64,000 nucleotides of DNA, from contig JWIT01000010.1 of the NCBI GenBank assembly GCA_000949895.1, positions 124,001 to 188,000 on the forward strand, read 5' to 3'. This stretch comes from Agrobacterium arsenijevicii (GTDB taxonomy: Bacteria > Pseudomonadota > Alphaproteobacteria > Rhizobiales > Rhizobiaceae). The notes under the pieces were generated by a model that was not told the DNA's origin, did not search any database, and saw nothing but the letters and a program-made list of their open reading frames with translations. The position numbers and the translations under genes are program-made. Shown piece after piece: positions 27,260 to 34,936 of this stretch (position 1 is its first letter; every line of letters begins with the position of its first letter).

Positions 27260-29944
27260 ATGGGCAGAATGAATTCTCCGACATTCGACGGCCGTCACAC
27301 GCGTTTCGTGCTGACGGCGTTTTTCGTGCGGCAGGTCATGGCTCTGGCCGGTTTCGCTTTGCTTGCCACCATTGCATTGGGGGTTACGGCGCTCGCCACA
27401 TGGAACGTAGCGGATCCGAGCCTGTCCTACGCCACGGGCAACCAGCCCACCAATCTTCTGGGTTACGGCGGCGCAATCTTCGCCGATATAGTGATGCAGT
27501 TCCTCGGGCTTTCCGCGATCATTGCGCTTTTGCCTGTTATCGCCTGGGCAATCGCCCTGATCGCCGGACGCAAGTTCAACCGGATACCCGCCCGCCTCGT
27601 CGCCTGGGTTGCCGGCGCAATCGTCTGCGCCGCCTCGCTTGGCTGTTTTCCCGCACCCGTGACATGGCCATTGCCGAACGGCATTGGCGGCGTCATCGGC
27701 GATATGATCCTGCGCTTTCCCGCCCTTTTCATCGGCGCTTACCCAACAGGCACGATTGCGACGGTGCTGGGCGCGATATTCGCTGCTCCCGCCGCCTGGA
27801 TGATGCTGTTTGCCGCCGGTCTCGTGGGACGCCCGGAAGATGACCTCGAACAGGAAGAACGCGCGCCGGTCGCCAGCAAAGCCCGTGCTGCCCGTCAGGT
27901 CGAGGAAGAAGACGATGACGACGGCGAAGGCTTCTTCGCCAATATTCTCGCCTTCGGCGCGATTGCACACTACTGGTACATCACCCAGGCCCGCCTTCGT
28001 CGCCTGTTCGGCCTGAAGTCAAAATCCCTGCACGGCGAATTCGAACACCCTTACGACTTCAACGAATATGAATTCGGCACACTGAACGAGCCCTCCCGCC
28101 TCAAGACGGCGATCAACCGCCTCGACCAGCGCGCGGAACCGTCCTTCGAGGAACGCGCCGCCTCTCGCCGGCAGATGTCGCCTCCCTCCATCGCGCTCGA
28201 TGATGACGCAGACAGGGACGACGAACAGCCTTTTGACCAGGACGGACGGCGGTTGCCCAACGGCATTCTCTCGGACGACGACAGTCTGGACGAGTCCGAC
28301 CCGAAATTCATCGCAAGACAGGCGCCGGGACGCGGGCAGCCCAGGATAACCGCCCCTTCCGCACGCCCGAAGCCGAGCGAGCGCGTAGCGCGGGAGGCGC
28401 AGGCCTCCTTTATCGCCGCGGACGGTTTCCAGCTGCCCACCGTGCATCTTCTGGCCGAACCCAAGAACGTCGTTCGCGACCATACGCTGAACGAGGAAGT
28501 GCTGGAGCAGAATGCCCGCCTTCTGGAAGGGGTGCTCGAGGATTTCGGCGTCAAGGGTGAAATCATTCATGTCCGCCCCGGTCCGGTTGTCACGCTCTAT
28601 GAACTGGAACCGGCACCCGGCATCAAATCCTCGCGCGTCATCGGCCTTGCGGATGACATCGCTCGCTCCATGAGCGCAATCGCCGCGCGTGTCGCCGTCG
28701 TTCCCGGCCGCAACGCCATCGGCATCGAGCTTCCGAACCAGACGCGTGAAACCGTGTTCCTGCGTGAACTGGTCGGCAGCCGTGATTTTGAAAACAGCAA
28801 GGCCAAGCTCGCCATGGCGCTCGGCAAGACCATCGGCGGTGAACCTGTTATCGCCGATCTCGCCAAGATGCCGCATCTTCTCGTTGCCGGCACCACGGGT
28901 TCGGGCAAGTCCGTCGCCATCAACACCATGATCCTGTCGCTCATTTACCGCATGTCGCCGGAACAGTGCCGCCTGATCATGATCGATCCGAAAATGCTCG
29001 AACTGTCGATCTATGACGGCATTCCGCATCTCCTCTCCCCCGTCGTCACCGATCCCAAAAAGGCCGTCGTGGCGCTGAAATGGACGGTGCGCGAGATGGA
29101 AGAGCGCTACAAGAAGATGTCGAAGATCGGCGTGCGCAATATTGACGGCTTCAACAGCCGCGTACAGCAGGCGATCGACAAGGGCGAAATCCTCACCCGA
29201 ACGGTGCAGACCGGTTTCGACCGCCAGACCGGCGAGGCGATTTACGAGACGGAAGAATTCGACCTGAAGCCCCTGCCCTATATCGTCGTCATCATCGACG
29301 AAATGGCCGATCTGATGATGGTCGCGGGCAAGGACATCGAAGGCGCGGTGCAGCGCCTCGCGCAGATGGCGCGTGCCGCCGGCATCCATGTCATCATGGC
29401 AACCCAGCGCCCGTCCGTCGATGTCATCACCGGCACCATCAAGGCCAACTTCCCGACCCGTATCTCCTTCCAGGTAACGTCGAAGATCGACAGTCGCACC
29501 ATTCTGGGCGAACAGGGCGCCGAACAGCTGCTCGGCATGGGTGACATGCTTTATATGGCCGGTGGCGGCCGTATCCAGCGTGTGCACGGCCCGTTCGTAT
29601 CCGACAACGAAGTGGAAGAGATCGTCGCTTATCTCAAGACACAAGGGTCGCCGGAATATCTGGAAGCGATCACCGAGGAAGACGACGAGGAAGGCAATGG
29701 CGGCGGCCCGGCCGGCGCCGGCACTTTCTCCGATTCCGAAGATCCTTATGATCAGGCCGTAGCCGTCGTGCTCAGGGACGGCAAGGCCTCCACCTCCTAC
29801 GTCCAGCGGCGTCTCGGCATCGGCTACAACCGCGCCGCCTCGCTAATCGAGCGTATGGAGCAGGAGGGCATCATCGGTCCAGCCAATCATGCCGGAAAAC
29901 GCGAAATACTCGTACCGACGGAAGCAGACATCATCGAGCGATAG
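27260..29944 (+). CDS. ftsK: DNA translocase FtsK
   Basis: 894 residues. The N-terminal part (to about 190) has four membrane helices that anchor it at the septum. An acidic, low-complexity linker follows ([12 protein letters not shown] near 215, [16 protein letters not shown] near 315). The motor has Walker [13 protein letters not shown] near 550 and Walker [13 protein letters not shown] near 675. The C-terminal gamma winged helix (about 830-894) contains [25 protein letters not shown], which reads KOPS sites. A second in-frame ATG at 27269 is a possible start. It coordinates dif/XerCD resolution with division. A CtrA-type box lies upstream. Confidence 0.96.
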   Translation: MGRMNSPTFDGRHTRFVLTAFFVRQVMALAGFALLATIALGVTALATWNVADPSLSYATGNQPTNLLGYGGAIFADIVMQFLGLSAIIALLPVIAWAIALIAGRKFNRIPARLVAWVAGAIVCAASLGCFPAPVTWPLPNGIGGVIGDMILRFPALFIGAYPTGTIATVLGAIFAAPAAWMMLFAAGLVGRPEDDLEQEERAPVASKARAARQVEEEDDDDGEGFFANILAFGAIAHYWYITQARLRRLFGLKSKSLHGEFEHPYDFNEYEFGTLNEPSRLKTAINRLDQRAEPSFEERAASRRQMSPPSIALDDDADRDDEQPFDQDGRRLPNGILSDDDSLDESDPKFIARQAPGRGQPRITAPSARPKPSERVAREAQASFIAADGFQLPTVHLLAEPKNVVRDHTLNEEVLEQNARLLEGVLEDFGVKGEIIHVRPGPVVTLYELEPAPGIKSSRVIGLADDIARSMSAIAARVAVVPGRNAIGIELPNQTRETVFLRELVGSRDFENSKAKLAMALGKTIGGEPVIADLAKMPHLLVAGTTGSGKSVAINTMILSLIYRMSPEQCRLIMIDPKMLELSIYDGIPHLLSPVVTDPKKAVVALKWTVREMEERYKKMSKIGVRNIDGFNSRVQQAIDKGEILTRTVQTGFDRQTGEAIYETEEFDLKPLPYIVVIIDEMADLMMVAGKDIEGAVQRLAQMARAAGIHVIMATQRPSVDVITGTIKANFPTRISFQVTSKIDSRTILGEQGAEQLLGMGDMLYMAGGGRIQRVHGPFVSDNEVEEIVAYLKTQGSPEYLEAITEEDDEEGNGGGPAGAGTFSDSEDPYDQAVAVVLRDGKASTSYVQRRLGIGYNRAASLIERMEQEGIIGPANHAGKREILVPTEADIIER

Positions 29945-30045
29945 GATCGGCAACCAAGCGGGGCGCAGAAGCGTTAATACACGCTTTCAACGTCATGAAG
30001 CCGCCGCCTTTTATGCGGACAATCGCTGCGATGAAGGAGAACAGA

Positions 30046-30720
30046 ATGAACGACCTCACCACCGGCGAAACTGCCACCGCAAACGCACCGGAAAACGGCG
30101 TGACGCGCCGTGGCGTGCTGACGGCATTTTCCATGGCCGCAGCCATGGCCGGCCTGTCGCCGCTCACCGCATTTGCCCAGGCCGCCGGCAACAGCGCGAC
30201 CGCGCAGAAAATCGCCAATCACTTCTCGTCGGTCAAAACCATGATGGGAGAGTTCGTCCAGTTCGGCCCGCGCGGTGAACAGACCGGCGGCAAATTTTAT
30301 ATCGAGCGGCCTGGCAAGCTTCGCTTCAATTACGAAGACCCCTCGCCCATGCGGGTCATCTCCGACGGCAAGAATGTCGTCATCGGCAACACGAAGCTGA
30401 AGACATGGGATCTTTATCCGCTGTCGAAGACCCCGCTCAGCCTGCTTTTGTCCGACAAGATCGATCTGGGTAACCAGAAGGTCCGAAACGTGAAGGAAGA
30501 GTCGGACCTGACCACCATCGTGCTGGGCGACAAGAGCGTATTCGGCGATTCCACCATCACCCTGATGTTCGACCCTAAAACCTTTGATCTCAGGCAATGG
30601 ACCACCACCGACGCCCAGAACAAGGACACGACCGTCATGATCTTCAACGTCCAAACGGGCGTGAACCTCGACGAACGCGTCTTCAGCATCAATTACGAGG
30701 AAGTCCGCAAACGCGGCTGA
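30046..30720 (+). CDS. LolA-like outer-membrane lipoprotein carrier protein with Tat-like signal
   Basis: 224 residues from ATG 30046 with AAGGAGA seven bases upstream. The leader (residues about 18-45) contains TRRGVLTAF followed by a hydrophobic stretch and AFAQ, so it has a twin-arginine pattern instead of a plain Sec signal. The mature part shows LolA features: F-x-Q near FVQFGPRGEQTGGKFYIERPGKLRFNYEDPSP and a terminal beta region. LolA ferries lipoproteins from LolCDE to the outer membrane; LolB is not obvious in the window. It follows ftsK by about 100 bp, as in many bacteria. Confidence 0.85.
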   Translation: MNDLTTGETATANAPENGVTRRGVLTAFSMAAAMAGLSPLTAFAQAAGNSATAQKIANHFSSVKTMMGEFVQFGPRGEQTGGKFYIERPGKLRFNYEDPSPMRVISDGKNVVIGNTKLKTWDLYPLSKTPLSLLLSDKIDLGNQKVRNVKEESDLTTIVLGDKSVFGDSTITLMFDPKTFDLRQWTTTDAQNKDTTVMIFNVQTGVNLDERVFSINYEEVRKRG

Positions 30721-30747
30721 GGCTTCCTCGCCCGTGGAAACCATTTG

Positions 30748-30775
30748 AAAGGCGGCCTTGCGGTCGCCTTTTTTA
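30748..30775 (+). terminator. Intrinsic terminator of the lolA-like gene
   Basis: AAAGGCGGCC and GGTCGCCTTT pair over 10 bp (one G-T pair) around a 4-base loop, followed by TTTATTTT. Confidence 0.85.
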
Positions 30776-30883
30776 TTTTGCCGCTAAAATACATTCCCGT
30801 TTTCATCGCGATGTTATAAGCCTGCGCCCCGGAAACATGTCTCGAAACAAAGCGGTTCGAGGCGATAAAAGCGGAGTACATGC

Positions 30884-31687
30884 ATGTCGTTTTCGATAAC
30901 CACCTGGAACATCAACTCGGTCAGGCTCAGAATGCCGATCGTTGAACAGTTTCTGGTGCGTTACAAACCCGACATCCTCTGCCTGCAGGAAACGAAATGC
31001 CCGAATGGCGAGTTTCCGATGAAGCCGCTGAAAGCGCTCGGTTACGAGCACGTCATCATCCATGGCCAGAAGGGTTATCACGGCGTAGCGATCGCCTCGA
31101 AAATTCCGCTGACCGAAGACCACCGGCAGGACTATTGCGGTATCGGCGATGCGCGGCACATCTCCGCGATTTTTCAGGTCGGATCGCGCCGCGTGCGGCT
31201 GCACAATTTTTATGTACCGGCCGGCGGCGACGAGCCAGACCGGTCGATAAACCCGAAATTCGGCCACAAGCTCGATTTCATTGAAGAAATGAAAGCGCTT
31301 CGTGCCGATGGCGTACCCGGAACCTCGTCCATTCTCGTCGGCGATCTCAACATCGCACCGTTTGAAAATGACGTCTGGTCACACAAGCAATTGCTGAAGA
31401 TCGTCAGCCACACGCCGGTGGAAACCGACGGCATGCTTGATATTATGAAGAAGGGCAACTGGCTCGATCTGATGCGACTGAACGTGCCGGAAAGCGAGAA
31501 GATCTATACCTGGTGGAGCTATCGCGCCAAGGATTGGGAAGCCGCTGACCGCGGTCGCCGTCTCGATCATATCTGGTCGTCACAGGACCTCGGCCCATCG
31601 CTTGAAAAAATCGACATCCTGCGCGAGGCACGTGGCTGGAACCGGCCATCGGACCACGTTCCGGTTACGGCTCATTTCAGCTTCTGA
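30884..31687 (+). CDS. xthA: Exodeoxyribonuclease III (AP endonuclease)
   Basis: 267 residues. It has the EEP-fold signatures TWNINSVRLR near residue 6, ILCLQETKCPNGEFP (metal Glu) near 32, LVGDLNIAP near 150, and the C-terminal RRLDHIWSS and PSDHVPV with the catalytic His. It cuts DNA 5' of abasic sites in base-excision repair. It converges with the cyclic-nucleotide-binding gene 18 bp downstream. Confidence 0.95.
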   Translation: MSFSITTWNINSVRLRMPIVEQFLVRYKPDILCLQETKCPNGEFPMKPLKALGYEHVIIHGQKGYHGVAIASKIPLTEDHRQDYCGIGDARHISAIFQVGSRRVRLHNFYVPAGGDEPDRSINPKFGHKLDFIEEMKALRADGVPGTSSILVGDLNIAPFENDVWSHKQLLKIVSHTPVETDGMLDIMKKGNWLDLMRLNVPESEKIYTWWSYRAKDWEAADRGRRLDHIWSSQDLGPSLEKIDILREARGWNRPSDHVPVTAHFSF

Positions 31688-31705
31688 ACCGCCGGCCCGT
31701 TCAAA

Positions 31706-32161
31706 TCAGGTGAAGCGGTTCTGCAAACGGGCCGCACCCGCCGCCAGAGAGGCGATATTGTCGCGAATACGAGCCGACACGATATCGGCGACCTCCGGAA
31801 ACTCCTCCACTAGCCGGTGAAAGAGGATACGCGTTATCCGGATGACCTCGGAATCCTCCGCGGCAATGGCGGTGAATTTCCGTTCGCAGAGTGTGAAAAG
31901 CGCCAGCTCAGACAGCAGCGCACCCTTTCCCGGCGTGGCCTGCAACATCGGCTTGCCGTCCCGTCCGGCCGTGAAAAGCTCGAAATGGCCTGATGTCACC
32001 GCAAAGGCGCATTCGGCCGGCGAATGTTCCCGGAACAATGTCTGACCTGCCGACACGCGGCGGCGTTCCGCACCGAAGGCGATCAGCCGCAACTGATCGT
32101 CGCTGAAGCCCGCAAACAACGGCACTTGCCCCAGAAGCATGATGTCGTCTGTCAAGGCCAT
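31706..32161 (-). CDS. Cyclic-nucleotide-binding-domain protein without HTH
   Basis: 151 residues from ATG 32161. The whole protein is one CNB domain: LLGQVPLFAGFSDDQLRLIAFGAERRRVSAGQTLFREHSPAECAFAVTSG in outline, with the phosphate-binding loop region near GALLSELALF. There is no helix-turn-helix, so it is not a CRP/FNR transcription factor. It lies 127 bp downstream of an OmpR-type regulator gene in the same direction. In Brucella the equivalent neighbour of otpR is annotated as a cAMP-dependent kinase regulatory subunit-like protein; I infer the same pair here. Ligand unknown. Confidence 0.8.
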   Translation of the reverse strand: MALTDDIMLLGQVPLFAGFSDDQLRLIAFGAERRRVSAGQTLFREHSPAECAFAVTSGHFELFTAGRDGKPMLQATPGKGALLSELALFTLCERKFTAIAAEDSEVIRITRILFHRLVEEFPEVADIVSARIRDNIASLAAGAARLQNRFT

Positions 32162-32173
32162 GTTGATCGTACT

Positions 32174-32209
32174 CCGGAAAACCGCCTGCACCACTATAGC
32201 GGTTTTCGG
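32174..32209 (-). other. Hairpin in the leader of the CNB-domain gene
   Basis: CCGGAAAACCGC and GCGGTTTTCGG pair (one bulge) around a 13-base loop just upstream of ATG 32161. The GGAG ribosome-binding site at 32172-32175 is partly inside the stem, so translation could be structure-limited. Confidence 0.35.
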
Positions 32210-32242
32210 ATATCGGCCTTCAAAATACAAGACGTTAGAATG

Positions 32243-32286
32243 TTCTGCGTCCTTTCGGACGCAGAAAGGGTGCCAGAGCGGCACCC
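32243..32286. repeat. Small palindromic repeat downstream of the response-regulator gene
   Basis: TTCTGCGTCC/GGACGCAGAA is a perfect 10-bp stem with loop TTTC, directly followed by GGGTGC/GCACCC with a 7-base spacer. The core GCGTCCTTTCGGACGC (32247-32262) recurs, inverted, at 33076-33090 on the other side of the gene. It looks like the short mosaic palindromes common between rhizobial genes. Confidence 0.6.
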
Positions 32287-32288
32287 GC

Positions 32289-32972
32289 TCAGGGAACGAT
32301 CTTGTAGCCGCCGTTCTCGGTCACCAGAATTTCGGCATTGGAGGGATCCCGCTCGATCTTCTGGCGCAGACGATACACATGTGTTTCGAGCGTGTGCGTC
32401 GTCACTCCGGAATTGTAACCCCAGACCTCTTCCAGCAAGACGTCGCGGGTAACGACGGCGCTTCCGGCGCGGTAGAGATAACGGATGATCGCCGCTTCCT
32501 TTTCCGTCAGCCGGATTTTTTTGCCGTCTTCCGTCGTCAGCAACTTCTGGCTGGGTTTGAACTGATAGGGGCCAACGGTGAAAACCGCATCCTCGCTCTG
32601 TTCGTATTGACGCAGCTGCGCCCGGATGCGCGCCAGAAGCACGGCGAAACGAAACGGCTTCGTCACATAGTCATTAGCGCCAGCTTCGAGCCCGAGGATC
32701 GTATCGGAATCGGTATCGTGCCCTGTGAGCATGATGATCGGAGCCTTGAAGCCGCCCTTGCGCAGCAGCTTCACGGCTTCCCGGCCATCCATATCCGGAA
32801 GGCCGACATCCATGATCAGAAGATCAACCTGAGCAGTCTTTGCGGTCTGCATCGCCTGCGCGGCGTTTGCACCACTCAGGAGCGAGAATTCCTCATAGGG
32901 AGATAATTGCTCGGTCAGCGTCTCCCGAAGATCGTCGTCGTCGTCCACCAAAAGGATAGTGCGAGCCGTCAT
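32289..32972 (-). CDS. OmpR-family response regulator, probable OtpR/CenR type
   Basis: 227 residues. The receiver domain (1-120) has the acidic pocket LVDDDDDL, phospho-acceptor Asp near 55 in LLIMDVGLPDMDG, and K in DYVTKPF near 105. The C-terminal winged helix (130-227) ends in VYRLRQKIERDPSNAEILVTENGGYKIVP. No histidine kinase is adjacent, so it is an orphan. Orphan status, alphaproteobacterial context and the CNB-domain neighbour fit the Brucella OtpR / Caulobacter CenR envelope regulator; that orthology is inferred. Confidence 0.85.
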   Translation of the reverse strand: MTARTILLVDDDDDLRETLTEQLSPYEEFSLLSGANAAQAMQTAKTAQVDLLIMDVGLPDMDGREAVKLLRKGGFKAPIIMLTGHDTDSDTILGLEAGANDYVTKPFRFAVLLARIRAQLRQYEQSEDAVFTVGPYQFKPSQKLLTTEDGKKIRLTEKEAAIIRYLYRAGSAVVTRDVLLEEVWGYNSGVTTHTLETHVYRLRQKIERDPSNAEILVTENGGYKIVP

Positions 32973-33000
32973 TCGGATTCTCAGCCTTTCTTACTTTATC

Positions 33001-33045
33001 GCATCGGTCCGAAAATCGCGCTCGATTTTCGGAAGGCACGATGCG
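33001..33045. repeat. Perfect palindrome upstream of the response-regulator gene
   Basis: TCCGAAAATCG (33008-33018) and CGATTTTCGGA (33023-33033) pair perfectly around 4 bases, with outer GCATCG/CGATGC extending the cruciform. It lies 29 bp beyond the regulator start, in its 5' region. Could be a mosaic repeat or a regulatory structure. Confidence 0.55.
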
Positions 33046-33058
33046 TAGTTTAAAAGAG

Positions 33059-33102
33059 TTAGAGCGGCCTTTGTACGTCCGAAAGGACGCCCGGCGCTCT
33101 AA
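33059..33102. repeat. Rhizobial-type mosaic palindrome
   Basis: TTAGAGCG and CGCTCTAA are perfect outer arms enclosing CGTCCGAAAGGACG, itself a hairpin. The inner core is the inverse of the repeat at 32247-32262. The layout resembles rhizobial intergenic mosaic elements (RIME-like); family membership is from recall. Confidence 0.55.
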
Positions 33103-33204
33103 TTGTCAGCCAATTCAGCGGTTTGCCCATGAAAGGTCAACCCATTGCCATGATATTACGAAGTGCTATGACTTCACGTTAGATAACCTGCAAAGCAAAA
33201 TCTC

Positions 33205-33762
33205 GTGAAAAACATGAGCAAACAGCCCGTAAAACAACATAAACGCGTATCGACGCTCATGGTTCGGCCGGCGCCTTTGAAAATAAGCCGGGCCATCGTC
33301 CAACTCGGGCATCTCACCTTTCCGGCCGCGATCGGGCGTAGTGGCCGTACCGTGCTGAAACGCGAGGGAGACGGAAAGTCACCCATCTCCACCACCCGCC
33401 TGCTGCACGGATTTTATCGCGGCGACCGTATCCCTGGTATCGCCACGACATTGCCGATGCAACGGACGCGACAATCAACGCTGTGGTGCGATGCACCCGG
33501 CGACGCCAATTACAACAGGCTGGTTACGGCACCTTTTGCGTCGAGCCATGAGGAGATGATGCGAAAGGACGGCCTGTATGACGTCTGCCTGGTGCTTGAC
33601 TGGAACATCACCTCGCGCAGCCGCAACCGTGGCTCTGCAATCTTCATGCACATGATCCGTCCGGGATATGAACCGACCGCTGGCTGCGTCGCTCTCCACC
33701 CCCGCGATATGCTCCGCATTCTGCCCCATATGCGCAAGGGTACGAAAATTCGCATTCTATAA
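33205..33762 (+). CDS. L,D-transpeptidase (YkuD)-family protein without signal peptide
   Basis: 185 residues from GTG 33205; ATG 33214 is an alternative and neither has a good ribosome-binding site. The catalytic region is SAIFMHMIRPGYEPTAGCVALH, with His near 149 and Cys near 161, a variant of the usual H...SHGC motif. The N-terminus is basic (KNMSKQPVKQHKR) and shows no hydrophobic export signal. Earlier parts, ISRAIVQLGHLTFPAAIGRSG and KREGDGKSPIS, fit the family's beta-sheet. L,D-transpeptidases make 3-3 peptidoglycan cross-links and are abundant in polar-growing Rhizobiales, but this one may be cytoplasmic or exported in another way. Confidence 0.75.
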   Translation: MKNMSKQPVKQHKRVSTLMVRPAPLKISRAIVQLGHLTFPAAIGRSGRTVLKREGDGKSPISTTRLLHGFYRGDRIPGIATTLPMQRTRQSTLWCDAPGDANYNRLVTAPFASSHEEMMRKDGLYDVCLVLDWNITSRSRNRGSAIFMHMIRPGYEPTAGCVALHPRDMLRILPHMRKGTKIRIL

Positions 33763-33772
33763 ATCGGGCAAC

Positions 33773-33802
33773 AAAAAACCCGCCATTGTTGGCGGGTTTT
33801 TT
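33773..33802. terminator. Bidirectional terminator between the YkuD gene and carD
   Basis: AAAAAACCCGCCA and TGGCGGGTTTTTT are perfect 13-base arms with a 4-base loop. T-runs on both strands let it end both convergent genes. Confidence 0.92.
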
Positions 33803-33824
33803 AAAAAAGGAGAAAGCCGGTAAA

Positions 33825-34394
33825 TTACGCGGCTTCTTCCTGAGAATCGTCTTCTTCGACGGCCTTGCCGCGCTTGGGACCCTTGGCAAGGTTGACTTCC
33901 ACCAGGCGAACAGCCTCGGTTTCGGACATCTTGTTGACGGCGGCAATTTCGCGCGCCATGCGATCGAGAGCAGCTTCGTAAAGCTGACGCTCGGAATAGG
34001 ACTGCTCCGGCTGGTTTTCCGCACGGTAAAGATCGCGCACAACTTCCGCAATCGCGATAAGATCGCCGGAATTGATTTTCGCATCATATTCCTGCGCACG
34101 GCGCGACCACATGGTACGCTTCACACGCGCCTTGCCCTGCACCACTTTCAGCGCCCGCTCGACAAAATCGCCTTCGGAAAGCTTGCGCATACCGATGCTG
34201 ACGGCTTTAGCGACGGGAACTTTAAGACGCATCTTGTCCTTTTCGAAATCGATGACAAAAAGCTCAAGCTTCATGCCGGCGACTTCTTGTTCCTCGATGG
34301 CAGAAATGGTACCGACACCATGAGCGGGATACACAATCGCTTCACCGGTCTTGAAACCGTGATGTGCTGGAGATTTCTTCTGCTGGGTCGTCAT
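33825..34394 (-). CDS. carD: CarD/CdnL-family RNA polymerase-binding regulator
   Basis: 189 residues. The Tudor-like RNAP-interaction domain lies at about 14-70 (FKTGEAIVYPAHGVGTISAIEEQE), followed by a helical DNA-binding part with MWSRRAQEYDAKINSGDLIAIAEVVRDL and a tail ending EEDDSQEEAA. CdnL proteins stabilise open complexes at rRNA and housekeeping promoters and affect growth and cell morphology in Caulobacter. The long 5' region faces the glutamate dehydrogenase gene. Confidence 0.93.
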   Translation of the reverse strand: MTTQQKKSPAHHGFKTGEAIVYPAHGVGTISAIEEQEVAGMKLELFVIDFEKDKMRLKVPVAKAVSIGMRKLSEGDFVERALKVVQGKARVKRTMWSRRAQEYDAKINSGDLIAIAEVVRDLYRAENQPEQSYSERQLYEAALDRMAREIAAVNKMSETEAVRLVEVNLAKGPKRGKAVEEDDSQEEAA

Positions 34395-34936
34395 TCGTTC
34401 TAAAAACTCCCTGTTACATACCCGGCGACGCCGGGGTTGGGTCGGTCAGGCCCTGATGAGACGGGGGAACCGTCAGGTGACTCCGCACTGGTCCAGCCGT
34501 GCACGCAAAAACACACCTTCCCGCATTGCGGGATTCGATAACGTAAACGCTCGATATGTCACGGAAACCGCGTGCAAAAGAGGTGTTGCTTTCGTGGTGT
34601 TTTTGGGCACACAAATGCCACGCTGTGGATCAGTGTCGTTGGTGTACCACAAAAATAGGCACAAATCAATAATTTGCTTCGACCGTGGCCGCAACATCAC
34701 ATGGCGGTCAAAGAACCACCTATAAATGGGCTACCGAAATACTGTCAAATGCTTCGTGACAGGCCCTCATGGCATAAGAAGCAAAAAAATTTCGTTCTCC
34801 GACTGAAGAAACACGAAAGCCTCTTAAACTCTTCGTAATTACACGCCAATATCCGATTCGACTGAAAAGGCAAATTCCGTAAATTGACGGTGCTTTTTTG
34901 TATTTAAAGTGTGATTTTTGGAGGAATCCACGTCAA
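34395..34936. other. 542-bp divergent intergenic region between carD and NAD-GDH
   Basis: No gene is supported; short frames here lack ribosome-binding sites and family features. The half near carD is GC-rich and contains a CCCGGC-GAC-GCCGGG hairpin (about 34420-34435). The half near the dehydrogenase is AT-rich with A/T runs. TTAAACTCTTCGTAA near 34825 is one base from a full CtrA box. The region must hold two promoters; an unannotated small RNA is possible but not shown. Confidence 0.4.

Noticed and set aside
28019..29644. 541-codon open frame opposite ftsK
   Set aside because: Antisense to the conserved FtsK motor; His/Asp-rich composition typical of shadow frames.
32243..33102. CRISPR array or transposon ends
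   Set aside because: The palindromes are few, differently spaced and without spacers or a transposase gene.
34456..34725. 89-codon open frame between carD and NAD-GDH
   Set aside because: No ribosome-binding site and an irregular composition; more likely intergenic.
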